NCBI RefSeq assembly: GCF_000484635.1
Contig: NZ_AXVM01000001.1
Location: 496,001 to 560,000 of the forward strand
From: Comamonas badia DSM 17552
GTDB lineage: Bacteria; Pseudomonadota; Gammaproteobacteria; Burkholderiales; Burkholderiaceae_C
Length of the DNA stretch: 64,000 nucleotides
Reading direction: 5' to 3'
Part shown: one piece after another, positions 24,524 through 33,750 of the stretch
Layout of the letters: every line of letters begins with the position of its first letter
Numbering within the stretch: the first letter of the stretch is position 1
Program-made: the position numbers and the translations under genes
Notes under the pieces: generated by a model
Databases searched by the model: none
Told to the model about the DNA's origin: nothing
What the model saw: only the letters and a program-made list of their open reading frames with translations

Positions 24524-26090
24524 GGGCCACCTCCTTCTCGCTCGCCTGCGCGCCCTCGGCGCCAGGCCACAGGCCGCTCATCCACTGGCCGATCTGCTCC
24601 ACGCTCGCGTCCTTGCGCGCCAGGCTGGGCGAGAGCTGGCCCTTGGCGATGACGTGCAGGCGGTCGCAGATTTCAAACAATTCGTCGAGTTCCTCGCTCA
24701 CCACCAGCACCGCGCAGCCCGCATCGCGCAGCGCCAGGATTTCGCCGCGGATCTGCGCCGCCGCGCCCACGTCCACGCCCCAGGTGGGCTGCGAGACGAT
24801 GAGCAATTTCGGCCTGGCGTCGATCTCGCGGCCCATGATGTATTTCTGCAGGTTGCCGCCCGAGAGCGAGCGCGCCGCCGCGTGCGTGCCCGCCGCCTTC
24901 ACGTTGAAGCGCCCGATGATGTCGGCCGACTGCGCGCGCAGCCTGCCCATGCTGAGCCATCCCATGCGGCCCACGGCCTCCTTGCGGGTGAGCAGCAGGT
25001 TCTGCGCCAGGCTCATGTCCGGCACCGCGCCGCGCCCCAGGCGCTCCTCGGGAACGAAGTGCAGCCCGAGCGCACGGCGGCCAAACGGGCGCATGCGCCC
25101 CGCCGGCTTGCCTGCTATCGAAATCGATGCTGGCAGCGCGCGCCGGTCTTCACCAGAAAGGGAAAAAAGCAGTTCACGCTGGCCATTGCCGGAAACCCCC
25201 GCGATGCCCACCACCTCGCCCGCGCGCACCTCCAGCGATACCTCGTGCAAGTCCACGCCAAACGGCGAATCGCGCTCCAGGCTCAACTGGTTCACCGCCA
25301 GCACCGCCGCGCCCGGCTCCTTGGCGACATGCGTGAGCGGCGGCGGCTCGGCGCCGATCATCAGGCGCGAGAGCGAGGCATTGGTCTCCTGGCGCGGATC
25401 GCACACGCCCGTGACCTTGCCGCCGCGCATCACCGTGCAGGCGGTGCACAGCGCGCGGATTTCGTGCAGCTTGTGGCTGATGTAGAGGATGGAACAGCCC
25501 TCGGAGGACAGGCGCCGCAGGGTGACGAAGAGCTTTTCGACCGCCTGCGGCGTGAGCACCGAGGTGGGCTCGTCCAGGATCAGCAGGCGCGGGCCCGCCA
25601 GCAGCGCGCGGATGATCTCCACCCGCTGCATCTCGCCCACGCTCAGCGTGTGCACCGGCCGCAGCGGATCGACATCCAGCCCGTAGGCCGTGGCGGTATC
25701 GCGGATGCGCTGCGTCACCTGCGCCAGCGGCAGCGATTTATCCAGGCCCAGCCAGACGTTCTCCGCCACCGAAAGCGTCTCGAACAGGCTGAAATGCTGG
25801 AACACCATCGCGATGCCGAGCTGGCGCGCCGCCTGCGGATTGCGCACCAGCGCCAGATGCCCATCGACGCGCATCTCGCCCGCATCGGGCTTGACCGCGC
25901 CGTAGATGATCTTCATCAGCGTGGATTTGCCCGCGCCGTTCTCGCCCAGCACCGCATGCACCTCGCCGGGCTGCACGGTCAGCGACACATCGCTGTTGGC
26001 GACGACGCCGGGGTAGCGCTTGGTGATGCCGCTCAGCTGCAGCCGGGGCACGGCCGCATCGGGCGCGGGGTTGACATGCAGGGACGGCAT
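24510..26090 (-). CDS. Nucleoside-type ABC transporter dual ATPase (NupO-like)
   Basis: This 526-residue ATPase has two nucleotide-binding domains in tandem. Domain 1 has GENGAGKST, signature LSVGEMQRVEI and LLILDEPTSVL. Domain 2 has a degenerate Walker A GVSGNGQRE without the Lys and signature LSGGNLQKYIMGRE, the pattern expected for RbsA/NupO-type proteins. It is the first gene of the operon. ATG 26090 follows an AGAGAGAC ribosome-site region. Candidate operator repeats lie 115-140 bases upstream. Confidence 0.9.
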   Translation of the reverse strand: MPSLHVNPAPDAAVPRLQLSGITKRYPGVVANSDVSLTVQPGEVHAVLGENGAGKSTLMKIIYGAVKPDAGEMRVDGHLALVRNPQAARQLGIAMVFQHFSLFETLSVAENVWLGLDKSLPLAQVTQRIRDTATAYGLDVDPLRPVHTLSVGEMQRVEIIRALLAGPRLLILDEPTSVLTPQAVEKLFVTLRRLSSEGCSILYISHKLHEIRALCTACTVMRGGKVTGVCDPRQETNASLSRLMIGAEPPPLTHVAKEPGAAVLAVNQLSLERDSPFGVDLHEVSLEVRAGEVVGIAGVSGNGQRELLFSLSGEDRRALPASISIAGKPAGRMRPFGRRALGLHFVPEERLGRGAVPDMSLAQNLLLTRKEAVGRMGWLSMGRLRAQSADIIGRFNVKAAGTHAAARSLSGGNLQKYIMGREIDARPKLLIVSQPTWGVDVGAAAQIRGEILALRDAGCAVLVVSEELDELFEICDRLHVIAKGQLSPSLARKDASVEQIGQWMSGLWPGAEGAQASEKEVAHAAA

Positions 26091-26205
26091 GCTGGTTTGT
26101 CTCTCTTGTGGGTATGGATGAAATTTTTGCCCGGCGGAACAAGGACGGCAGCGGCCTATTGTGTGCCACTACCAGACCACCGTTGGCCAAAAATTGCATA
26201 CGATC

Positions 26206-26227
26206 ATTGTGCACCGAAATTGTGCAC
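26206..26227 (-). promoter_or_regulatory. ATTGTGCAC direct repeats upstream of the nucleoside transporter operon
   Basis: ATTGTGCAC occurs at 26206-26214 and 26219-26227, 13 bases apart, in an AT-rich patch. The inner GTGCAC is itself palindromic. The related string TTGCATACGATC lies alongside. Such GTGCAC/TTGnATAC motifs suit a GntR- or LacI-type repressor, but no regulator gene is adjacent. Confidence 0.5.
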
Positions 26228-26268
26228 ATAAAATCGCCGGCGCAAATCAGCACAAACCCGGAGCACCG

Positions 26269-28350
26269 TCAGGCCGGCTCCGCGGGTTGCGGCTCTGCCC
26301 TCACCTCCACCCGGTTGCGCCCCGCCCGCTTGGCCGCGTAGCAGGCCATGTCGGCACTTGCGAGCACATCGGCCACCGCAGCGCCGTGCAGCAGCATGAC
26401 GAGGCCGATGCTCAGGCTCATCGAGAAGCTGCGTCCGTGGTAAGTGGGCTCCCAGCCCGCCACCGCCAGGCGCAGCTGGTCGGCCAGCGCCGTGGCACGG
26501 TGCACATTGGCACCGGGCAGCACCACCGCGAACTCATCTCCGCCCAGGCGCGCCACCCAGCCCATCTGGCGCACCTGCGCCGCCAGCAGACGCGCGAGGT
26601 GGCGCAACACGTCATCGCCCGACGCGTGGCCGGCCAACTCGTTGATGAGGGTGAAGTGGTCGACATCGATATGCAGCAAGGCGCCGGCCTCGGGGAACAG
26701 CGCCGCATTGGCGCGCGCGCCGCGGCCCACGCGCTCGGACAGCAGCAGCTGCAGGCGCCGCTCGAGTGCCGCGCGGTTGGGCAGGAAGGTGAGCATGTCG
26801 TTCCAGCGCTCCCAGTCATGCTGGCGGCGCGCCTCGCGCTCGGCAGAACCGTCTTCCAGCACCCAGACCACGCCCTCCACCGGCCCCTCCAGCCGCACGG
26901 GAGCTCCCTGCACCCGGGCCCAGAAGGTAGCGCCGTCGCTGCGTGCCAGCGGCAACTCGCCATGAAAGCTCCCATGCGCTGCGAAATCGGCGCGCACGCG
27001 TTCGAGCACATCGGCGCCATCGGGCGCACTGGAGACCAGTTGCAGCAGGTCACGCCCCACCAGCTGCGCCGATGTTTCGTATCCCAGCATGCGGCAAGCC
27101 TCGCCGCTGACCAGCTCTATGCGCTGCGCGCGCGTCAGCGCTATGCCCAGCGGCACGTGCTCCAGCACGGCGTCCAGGTGGCGCGAGAGCACCAGCGCGT
27201 TGCGCAGCTGCTGGCGGCGCAGCTGCACCAGGCGGCCGAAGACGCGCACCACATCATCGACTTCGCCATTGGCAAGCGAGCGGCGCTGCTCCGCCCACGG
27301 CACGCTGGCCGGATGCTCCCCTGCCAGCACTGCCCGCGCACGCTGGCGCAGCAGCGTGAGCGGACGCGTCAGCCACCACAGGGCTCCCAATCCCAGCAGG
27401 GCCACCAGCACCATGCCCGCGCCAGCCACCCACCATGCGCGCTGCTCGGCCGCCACCAGGGGCTGCAGCAGCGCCGGGGTGTGGTTCACCCGCACGACCA
27501 CCCATTGCGGCAGTCCCACCACGGCCCAGCCCACGACAGAGCCATCCGCCAGCACTACCTTGCCCGGCGCCACGGGCGAGCGCACCGCGCCATTGCGCAT
27601 GAACAGCCCCCCGAGCTCCGGCTCGTCGCGCAGCGGGCCCAGCACCCGGGCGGGATCGGGGTGCGACAGGATCACCCCGTCGCGCGAGAAAATCACAAAG
27701 CGCGTGTTGTCGCGCACCGGGAGGGCCAGCGCGGGCGGCAGCAGGCTTTGCGACTGCAGGCGCAATGCCCCCGCCACCACCGCCGTGACGCCTCCAGCAC
27801 CATCGAGCACCGGCAGCGCCAGCAGCAGCTGCGCCTGGGCGGCGGTGTCGCCCAGCACGCCCGAGACCATGGGCTTGCCATTCGCCCGCACGCGCTGCAG
27901 CACCTCCTGCTGCGCGCCGGAGATGGCGGCCACCGGTTCCACCCGGTCACCCTGCAGGCGCAGGCCGGTCGCGGCATCCGCCTTGAGCACCACCACCGAA
28001 TCGAACACGCGTCCCACCTGCCGCCCCTGCAGCAGCCAGGCGCGCAGCTTGGGATTGGAATTGAGCACCACAGGCGTCACGCCGTCGGCCACCGTGCCCA
28101 GCAGCTTCAGGTTCTGCTCGATCTTGCTCGAAAGCATGCGGGCGAGCATTTCCACCTCGCCGCCGTCCTGGTCGAGGATGCGCTGCACCGTCTGCGGCTC
28201 GCTGGAGCGCGACATCAGCCATGCGGACGCAACCCCGCTGGCGATCACCGCCACCAGCAGCAGCAAGGCCAGTGCACGCACCAGGGGGCCAGGCAGCCAG
28301 GCGCGGCGCAGTGCCGCTTCCGGCACCGCCATGTCGGGGGCGGCGCTCAT
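26269..28350 (-). CDS. Membrane diguanylate cyclase with periplasmic sensor, PAS and GGDEF
   Basis: This 693-residue protein makes cyclic-di-GMP if active. TM1 is about 25-46, a Cache-like periplasmic sensor about 47-300, TM2 about 308-327, a HAMP-like linker to about 385, PAS about 388-505 and GGDEF about 510-680. The active-site loop RLGGDEF is at 601-607 and HIDVDHFTLIN supplies the metal Asp. The inhibitory I-site position reads RQMG (594-597) rather than RxxD, so product inhibition is probably absent. ATG 28350 follows GGAGGG by six bases. It is divergent from the HIT gene. Confidence 0.9.
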   Translation of the reverse strand: MSAAPDMAVPEAALRRAWLPGPLVRALALLLLVAVIASGVASAWLMSRSSEPQTVQRILDQDGGEVEMLARMLSSKIEQNLKLLGTVADGVTPVVLNSNPKLRAWLLQGRQVGRVFDSVVVLKADAATGLRLQGDRVEPVAAISGAQQEVLQRVRANGKPMVSGVLGDTAAQAQLLLALPVLDGAGGVTAVVAGALRLQSQSLLPPALALPVRDNTRFVIFSRDGVILSHPDPARVLGPLRDEPELGGLFMRNGAVRSPVAPGKVVLADGSVVGWAVVGLPQWVVVRVNHTPALLQPLVAAEQRAWWVAGAGMVLVALLGLGALWWLTRPLTLLRQRARAVLAGEHPASVPWAEQRRSLANGEVDDVVRVFGRLVQLRRQQLRNALVLSRHLDAVLEHVPLGIALTRAQRIELVSGEACRMLGYETSAQLVGRDLLQLVSSAPDGADVLERVRADFAAHGSFHGELPLARSDGATFWARVQGAPVRLEGPVEGVVWVLEDGSAEREARRQHDWERWNDMLTFLPNRAALERRLQLLLSERVGRGARANAALFPEAGALLHIDVDHFTLINELAGHASGDDVLRHLARLLAAQVRQMGWVARLGGDEFAVVLPGANVHRATALADQLRLAVAGWEPTYHGRSFSMSLSIGLVMLLHGAAVADVLASADMACYAAKRAGRNRVEVRAEPQPAEPA

Positions 28351-28590
28351 CAGCGGCCCTCCCAAACGGTGCCCCTACCGGCCAGCGTCAAATCCAAGAC
28401 CATCCGCATCTGAAGGCATCCAGCCGATCCCGCGCCGGCTCCCGAACGACTATAGGCAGGGACGGCAGGCCCGCGCCTTGGGTACAACCCTGTGATGCCG
28501 CAAGGAAAACCCTAGGTTTGCCCCCTGCCGCCGCGCCACGGCTTCATCGCCGATGCGGCGACAATCGCACCCGTCCTCACAGAGTCCGCC

Positions 28591-29049
28591 ATGCCGAATT
28601 TCACCGACACCTCCGCCCCCGGTTCCTGCATCTTCTGCCGCCTCATCGCCGGTGACATCCCCAGTGCCAGGGTGTTCGAGGACGATCAGACCGTGGCCTT
28701 CATGGATCTGGGCCAGGTCAACCCGGGGCATGTGCTCATCGCCACGCGCCGCCACCACGCGACGCTGTGGGATGTGACGCCCGAAGAAGCCGCCGCCGTG
28801 ATGCGCACGGCGCACCGCATCGCCGCTGCCGCGCGCACGGTGTTCGAGCCGGCAGGGCTGATGCTGCTGCAGGCCAACGGCGCCGTGGCCGGGCAGACCG
28901 TGGCGCACTTTCATTTGCACGTGGTGCCGCGCCACGCCCAGGATGGCATCGACTTCACCTGGCCGCGCAAGAACCCCGGCGCCGACCAGCTCGCCGATTA
29001 CGCTCGCCGCCTGCAGGCAGCGCTTTTCGCCACCGGCTCTGCCTCCTGA
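28591..29049 (+). CDS. HIT-family nucleotide hydrolase
   Basis: This 152-residue histidine-triad protein has CIFCRLIAG near the N-terminus and the catalytic triad HFHLHVVPR near 108-116. It would hydrolyse nucleoside phosphoramidate or dinucleotide substrates in the cytoplasm. The usual CxxC and HxHxHxx elements are intact and the length is standard. Its TGA overlaps the ATG of the next exporter gene by one base (TGATG), so they are co-translated. Confidence 0.92.
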   Translation: MPNFTDTSAPGSCIFCRLIAGDIPSARVFEDDQTVAFMDLGQVNPGHVLIATRRHHATLWDVTPEEAAAVMRTAHRIAAAARTVFEPAGLMLLQANGAVAGQTVAHFHLHVVPRHAQDGIDFTWPRKNPGADQLADYARRLQAALFATGSAS

Positions 29050-30287
29050 TGCCACCCGCTGCCCCCCAGGCGGGTGCGCTGGAATCCGGCGCGGTTTCGC
29101 CCGCACTGGCCATCGTGGCGCTGGCGCTGCTGCTGAGCATCCAGCCCATCACCACCGACGTCTACCTGCCGGCATTGCCCGCGCTCACGCGCGATCTGCA
29201 GGCACCGGTCTCGGCGGCGCAGCTCACGCTGTCGGCGCTGCTGCTCGCGTTCGGCTGCTCGCAGCTGTTCTGGGGCGCGCTGTCGGACCGCTTCGGGCGC
29301 CGCCCCATCCTGCTGGCGGGGCTCACGGCCTACGCCATCGCCTCCATCGGCAGCGTGCTGGCGCCCAGCATGGGCTGGCTGGTCGCCTGGCGCGTGGTGC
29401 AGGGGGCGGCGATGGGCGCCGCCGTGATGTGCGCCCGCGCCATCGTGCGCGACCTTTACACGCCACTGGCCGGTGCGCGCGCGATGTCGCGCGCGCTGAC
29501 CGGTCTGGGCGTGATCGCCGCCCTGTGCGCGCCGACCGGCGGCCTGGTGACCGAATGGCTGCACTGGCGCGCCGCCCTGCTGGTCTGCACTCTCTATGGC
29601 TGCGCCGTACTGGCGCTGGTGGTGCTGCGCCTGCCCGAGACCCTGCGGCAGCGCAACCCGGCGGCGCTGCAACCGGCGGTGCTGGTGCGCACCTGGGCGC
29701 TGGTCACACGCTCGCCCACTTTTCTCGCCTATTCGCTGCTGACCTGCGCCACCTATGGCGGGCTGTTCACGTTTCTCGCGGCGTCGCCCTTCATCTTCAT
29801 CGAGGTGCTCGGCCTGTCGCGGGCCGAATTCGGCCTGGCGCTGTTTTCGATCTCCATGTTCTACCTGACCGGCACGTTGCTGTGCCGTCGGCTGCTCGCG
29901 CGCCTGGGGCTGCGGCGCACGGTGGCCGTGGCCGGCTGGCTCAGCCTCTCGGGCGGGGTGCTGATGCTGCTTTCAGCCTCGCTGGGAGCGCGCGGCATCG
30001 CCACGCTGCTGCCGCCGTTTTACCTGTTCATGCTGGGCCACGGCATCCACCAGCCCTGCGGACAGGTAGGCGCGGTATCCCCCTTTCCGCAGGCCGCAGG
30101 CGTGGCGTCCGCCCTGAACGGATTCATGATGATGGTCGTGGCCTTTGCCGCCGGCTTCTGGCTCGGCAACGCGCTCGATGGCACCATCTGGCCGCTGGTG
30201 CACGGCACCCTGTTGTGGGGCGTGGTGACGGCGGTCATCGCCTGGACGCTGGTGCAGCGCCACGGCGAGCCGCAGGAGGGGCACTGA
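29049..30287 (+). CDS. Bcr/CflA-family multidrug efflux MFS transporter
   Basis: This 412-residue 12-helix exporter has TM1 LSIQPITTDVYLPALPAL, motif A WGALSDRFGRRPI and TM4 RVVQGAAMGAAVMCARAIVRDL. It is of the same family as the protein at 11914-13125. ATG 29049 overlaps the HIT stop. A pairing of HIT hydrolase with an exporter has no obvious shared pathway. Confidence 0.9.
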   Translation: MPPAAPQAGALESGAVSPALAIVALALLLSIQPITTDVYLPALPALTRDLQAPVSAAQLTLSALLLAFGCSQLFWGALSDRFGRRPILLAGLTAYAIASIGSVLAPSMGWLVAWRVVQGAAMGAAVMCARAIVRDLYTPLAGARAMSRALTGLGVIAALCAPTGGLVTEWLHWRAALLVCTLYGCAVLALVVLRLPETLRQRNPAALQPAVLVRTWALVTRSPTFLAYSLLTCATYGGLFTFLAASPFIFIEVLGLSRAEFGLALFSISMFYLTGTLLCRRLLARLGLRRTVAVAGWLSLSGGVLMLLSASLGARGIATLLPPFYLFMLGHGIHQPCGQVGAVSPFPQAAGVASALNGFMMMVVAFAAGFWLGNALDGTIWPLVHGTLLWGVVTAVIAWTLVQRHGEPQEGH

Positions 30288-30342
30288 GCGGCGCAAACTG
30301 ATGCAGCCACGCCACAACCGCCAGGGGCGGTGCCGCCGACGC

Positions 30343-30370
30343 TTGCGGTTTGGCCGGTATTTTGTATACA
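30343..30370 (+). promoter_or_regulatory. Sigma-70-like promoter of the porin gene
   Basis: TTGCGG (30343-30348) and TATACA (30365-30370) are 16 bases apart, 68 bases before the porin ATG. The -10 region reads TTTGTATACACTTTTG, with a GTATAC palindrome that could also bind a regulator. Assigned by eye. Confidence 0.5.
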
Positions 30371-30437
30371 CTTTTGTGAACGACCGGCAATTCTGCCGCA
30401 TTTCCAACCAGAAGCCGCATCCACCACAGGAGACACA

Positions 30438-31469
30438 ATGCGTAAATCATGGATAGCCTTTGCCGCCGCCGCGGCTTGCACCCTGGGCGCGCAGGCGCAA
30501 AGTTCGGTGCAGCTGAGCGGCCTCGCCGACGTGTACGCCGGCTCCATCCGCATGGCCGGCGACGCCTCTCGCCACAACGGCCTGGGCGACAGCGGCCTGA
30601 CCACCTCCTGGGTCGGTCTCAAGGGCTCGGAAGACCTGGGCAGCGGACTCAAGCTCAACTTCGCCTTCACCTCGTTCTTCAAGCTGTCCAACGGCTCGCA
30701 GGGACGCTTCCCCGGCGACACCTTCTGGTCGCGCGATGCCAACATCGGCCTGTCCGGCAATTTCGGCTCCGTGACGCTGGGCCGCTGGCTGGCGCCCAAC
30801 TTCCTGCCGTCCATCCTCGGCAACCCGCTGGGCGATTCGTTCACCTTCGCGCCGCTGATCCTGCACATGGACGTGCCGCTCTTCAACGGCAGCGGCTGGG
30901 GCAGCACGGTCGAGAGCGACACCGGCTGGAGCAACCAGATCGCCTATACCACGCCAAATCTGGGTGGCTTCACGGGCACGGTGCACTACCAGCTGGGCAA
31001 CAGCAACGCAGCCGACAAAGGCAAGCGCAACGTGGGCGCGAGCTTTCTGTATTTCCAGGGCCCCCTGACGGTGACGGGCTTCTACGAGCGCGACCAGATC
31101 GCCAACCCCGTCCCTGCCGCGCTTGGCTACACCAAGACCAACTGGCTGCTGACGGGCGCCTACGACTTCAAGGTCGTCAAGCCCTACATCGGCTACGGCC
31201 AGGCCAAGGTGACTGCGCTCGGCGGCAACGCCAAAACCATCCACCTGGGCGCATCCGCGCCGCTGGGCGGCACGGGCAGCCTGATCGCCTCCTGGGCCCG
31301 CACCCGCAACACCATCGGCGGGGCAAGCGCCACGCGCAAGACCTTGACCGTGGGCTACGACTACTTCATGTCCAAGCGCACCGATCTGTACGTGATGTAC
31401 ATGAACGACCGCATCACCGCGCAGACCAGCGGCAACAGCTTCGGGGTGGGCATCCGCCACCGCTTCTGA
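30438..31469 (+). CDS. Outer-membrane porin, Neisseria/Burkholderia type
   Basis: This 343-residue general porin has a cleavable signal [20 protein letters not shown], then the mature start [15 protein letters not shown] that typifies porin_4 proteins. Alternating strands such as [21 protein letters not shown] and a terminal strand ending FGVGIRHRF (C-terminal Phe, needed by the BAM complex) mark a beta barrel. AGGAGA lies five bases before the ATG. It is expressed alone, with its own promoter and a strong terminator. Confidence 0.92.
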   Translation: MRKSWIAFAAAAACTLGAQAQSSVQLSGLADVYAGSIRMAGDASRHNGLGDSGLTTSWVGLKGSEDLGSGLKLNFAFTSFFKLSNGSQGRFPGDTFWSRDANIGLSGNFGSVTLGRWLAPNFLPSILGNPLGDSFTFAPLILHMDVPLFNGSGWGSTVESDTGWSNQIAYTTPNLGGFTGTVHYQLGNSNAADKGKRNVGASFLYFQGPLTVTGFYERDQIANPVPAALGYTKTNWLLTGAYDFKVVKPYIGYGQAKVTALGGNAKTIHLGASAPLGGTGSLIASWARTRNTIGGASATRKTLTVGYDYFMSKRTDLYVMYMNDRITAQTSGNSFGVGIRHRF

Positions 31470-31504
31470 GCGACGGCAGTTTTCTGATTCCAAGGTCTTG
31501 AACA

Positions 31505-31535
31505 GCCCGCAGTGCGCACCACTGCGGGCTTTTTT
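31505..31535 (+). terminator. Rho-independent terminator after the porin gene
   Basis: A perfect 10-bp stem GCCCGCAGTG/CACTGCGGGC with a 5-base loop is followed by six T residues. It sits 36 bases after the porin stop and just before miaA. Confidence 0.93.
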
Positions 31536-31566
31536 GCCTGCGCCGCTCTGCTACGCTCAGAGGCGC

Positions 31567-32535
31567 ATGACCAACACCTCGCCGGATTTTTCACAAGCGC
31601 CGCCCGTTCTGGCCATCATCGGCCCCACGGCCAGCGGCAAGACGGCAGCGGCGCTGGCGCTGGCCAGGCAGCTGCCGGTCGAAGTCATCAGCATGGACTC
31701 GGCCCTCGTCTACCGCGGCATGGACGTAGGCACGGCCAAGCCCACGGCCGAGGAACGGCGGGCCGTGCCGCACCACCTGATCGATATCCGCGATCCGCGC
31801 GACGCCTACTCGGCCGCGGAGTTCGCGCGGGATGCGCTGCGCCTTGTCCAGACCATCCGGGCGCGTGGCGCATTGCCGCTGCTCGTGGGCGGCACGCTGC
31901 TGTACTTCAAGGCACTGACCGAGGGCATCGCCCGGCTGCCGCCGGCCGATGCCGCCCTTCGCGCACGGATTGAAGCGCAGGCCGCGGCCCTCGGCTGGCC
32001 GGCCCTGCATGCCCGGCTCGCGCAGGTCGATCCGGCCACCGCCGCGCGGCTGGCGCCCAATGACGGCCAGCGCATCCAGCGCGCCCTCGAAGTCTGGCAA
32101 CTGGCAGGTCGGCCGATGTCTACGCTGATCGCTCTCAATAAGGAAGCTGCCTGCGCCCTTCCCATAAGCGCTGGAGCCGTATTTTCCCTTGAACCCACCG
32201 ACAGGGGCTGGCTGCACGAGCGCATCGCCCGACGCTTTGCGCTGATGCTGCAGCAAGGTTTCATCGACGAGGTGCGCGGCCTGCGCGCGCGCGGCGACCT
32301 GCACGCGGACTTGCCCAGCATGCGCTGCGTCGGCTACCGCCAATGCTGGCAGGCGCTGGACGGGGCCTTTCCGCTGGCGGAGATCGCCGATCGCGGCATG
32401 GCCGCCACGCGCCAGCTCGCCCGGCGCCAGCTCACCTGGCTGCGCTCCATGCCCGGGCGGCACGCCATCGCCGCCGATGCGCCCGACGCCACCGACAGGC
32501 TCGTGCGCGCCGCGCTGGGGCTGCTGCACCGATGA
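31567..32535 (+). CDS. miaA: tRNA dimethylallyltransferase MiaA
   Basis: This 322-residue enzyme transfers the dimethylallyl group from DMAPP to A37 of tRNAs reading UNN codons. [12 protein letters not shown] is the P-loop. The next blocks, [19 protein letters not shown] and HHLIDIRDP, are diagnostic, as is the C-terminal [18 protein letters not shown] 31567 is the only good start after the porin terminator. The stop overlaps the next ATG (ATGA), linking miaA to the ABC ATPase. Confidence 0.96.
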   Translation: MTNTSPDFSQAPPVLAIIGPTASGKTAAALALARQLPVEVISMDSALVYRGMDVGTAKPTAEERRAVPHHLIDIRDPRDAYSAAEFARDALRLVQTIRARGALPLLVGGTLLYFKALTEGIARLPPADAALRARIEAQAAALGWPALHARLAQVDPATAARLAPNDGQRIQRALEVWQLAGRPMSTLIALNKEAACALPISAGAVFSLEPTDRGWLHERIARRFALMLQQGFIDEVRGLRARGDLHADLPSMRCVGYRQCWQALDGAFPLAEIADRGMAATRQLARRQLTWLRSMPGRHAIAADAPDATDRLVRAALGLLHR

Positions 32536-33194
32536 CAGCCCTGCTCATCGTCCGGCAGCTCGCGCGCCGCTACGGGCCGCAAACCGTCTTTGAGAACGTG
32601 AACCTGCAGGTCGCTCGCGGTGAATTCGTCGCCATCGTCGGCGACTCGGGCGTGGGCAAATCCACGCTGCTCAATTGCCTGGCCGGACTCGATGCCTGGG
32701 ACGAGGGCGAAGTGCGGTTGGATGGCGCCGACCTGACGGCGATGGACGACACCGCCCGCGCGCTCTGGCGCCGCGCGCATGTGGGGTTCGTCTTTCAGGC
32801 CTTTCACGTCCTGCCGCACCTGAGCGTGGCGCAGAACGTGGCGCTGCCGCTGCTGCTGCTCAGGCAACCCGACGAGGGCCGCGTCCGGCAGATGCTGGCC
32901 GCCGTCGGACTGCAAGGCCTGGAAGAACGGTTGCCGCAGCAGCTGAGCGGCGGCCAGTTGCAGCGCGTGGCGATTGCCCGCGCCCTGGTGCACCGGCCCG
33001 CGCTGCTGCTGGCCGACGAGCCCACCGGCAATCTCGACCCGGCCACCGCGGCGCGGATCATGGATTTGCTGCTGCAGCAGACGCGCGAGCATGGCGCCGC
33101 GCTGGTGCTGGTGACGCACGCCAGCGCCGCGGCGGCGCGCGCCGACCGGCTGCTGCGCCTCACCGCCCAGGGCATCACGCGCCTTGAGCGATAA
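32532..33194 (+). CDS. LolD/AttE-like ABC transporter ATPase
   Basis: This 220-residue MacB/LolD-class ATPase has Walker [10 protein letters not shown], signature [15 protein letters not shown] and Walker [14 protein letters not shown]. It would power the FtsX-type permease encoded at 33751, although an inverted hsp20 lies between them. With the downstream CrtC/AttH-type lipocalin gene the set matches the AttEFGH layout. Such machines act by mechanotransmission or extraction of envelope molecules rather than transport through a pore. ATG 32532 is coupled to miaA. Confidence 0.88.
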   Translation: MTALLIVRQLARRYGPQTVFENVNLQVARGEFVAIVGDSGVGKSTLLNCLAGLDAWDEGEVRLDGADLTAMDDTARALWRRAHVGFVFQAFHVLPHLSVAQNVALPLLLLRQPDEGRVRQMLAAVGLQGLEERLPQQLSGGQLQRVAIARALVHRPALLLADEPTGNLDPATAARIMDLLLQQTREHGAALVLVTHASAAAARADRLLRLTAQGITRLER

Positions 33195-33206
33195 GGCCTG
33201 CCCGCA

Positions 33207-33635
33207 TCACTGCACCGCCAGGCGCTGCACCTTGCCTTCGAGTTTCTTGGGCAATGTGAGCGTCAGCACGCCGTTGTCGTACCTGGCCTTGGCGCTGGCG
33301 GCATCGACTTCGACCGGCAGCTGAAAGCTGCGCGCCACCGAGCCGAAGTAGCGCTCGCTGCGCAGCAGCTTTTCGCCGTCCTTCTTCCCGTCGTGCTGCT
33401 GCACCTCGGCGCGCAGCGTGACGACGGCGCCGTCGATGGACACCTGGATGTCCTCCTTGGGCACGCCTGGCAGCTCGGCCTGCACCCTGTAGGCGGCGTC
33501 ATCTTCCTTCACGTCGATGCGGATCTGCGACGGCTGCGGCAGCGCGTCGCCGTGCAGCGGGCGCACATAAAAACCCGGGGCGACATCGCGGAAAAATTCA
33601 TCAAACAGGCTGGGGCGGGACATCAATGCATTCAT
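33207..33635 (-). CDS. Hsp20/alpha-crystallin small heat-shock protein
   Basis: This 142-residue ATP-independent holdase has an N-terminal arm ([19 protein letters not shown]) and an alpha-crystallin domain from about 43, with [18 protein letters not shown] and a C-terminal [11 protein letters not shown], the conserved A-x-x-x-n-GvL type motif. It forms oligomers that bind unfolding proteins. It is encoded against its neighbours between two parts of an ABC locus and ends 12 bases from the ATPase stop. GGAG lies eight bases before ATG 33635, and a sigma-32-type promoter is present. Confidence 0.93.
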   Translation of the reverse strand: MNALMSRPSLFDEFFRDVAPGFYVRPLHGDALPQPSQIRIDVKEDDAAYRVQAELPGVPKEDIQVSIDGAVVTLRAEVQQHDGKKDGEKLLRSERYFGSVARSFQLPVEVDAASAKARYDNGVLTLTLPKKLEGKVQRLAVQ

Positions 33636-33681
33636 GGTTCAACTCCTGGTGTGGTTGCGCCGCGGACTGCGGCATGCACCC

Positions 33682-33710
33682 TACATGCGCACGCCGCTGC
33701 GCGTTTCAAG
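33682..33710 (-). promoter_or_regulatory. Sigma-32 (heat-shock) promoter of hsp20
   Basis: Read on the - strand, CTTGAAA (33710-33704) is followed after 14 bases by CGCATGTA (33689-33682). This is close to the RpoH consensus CTTGAAA-N13-15-CNCCATNT. It stands about 47 bases before the hsp20 ATG, a normal leader length. Confidence 0.72.
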
Positions 33711-33750
33711 AGGGCGACAAGCCGCGGCGCAAGCACGCACAATCACGTCC

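Noticed and set aside
31505-31535. Possible small RNA ending at the strong stem
   Set aside because: The stem sits 36 bases after the porin stop with a perfect T-tract; it is fully explained as the porin terminator.
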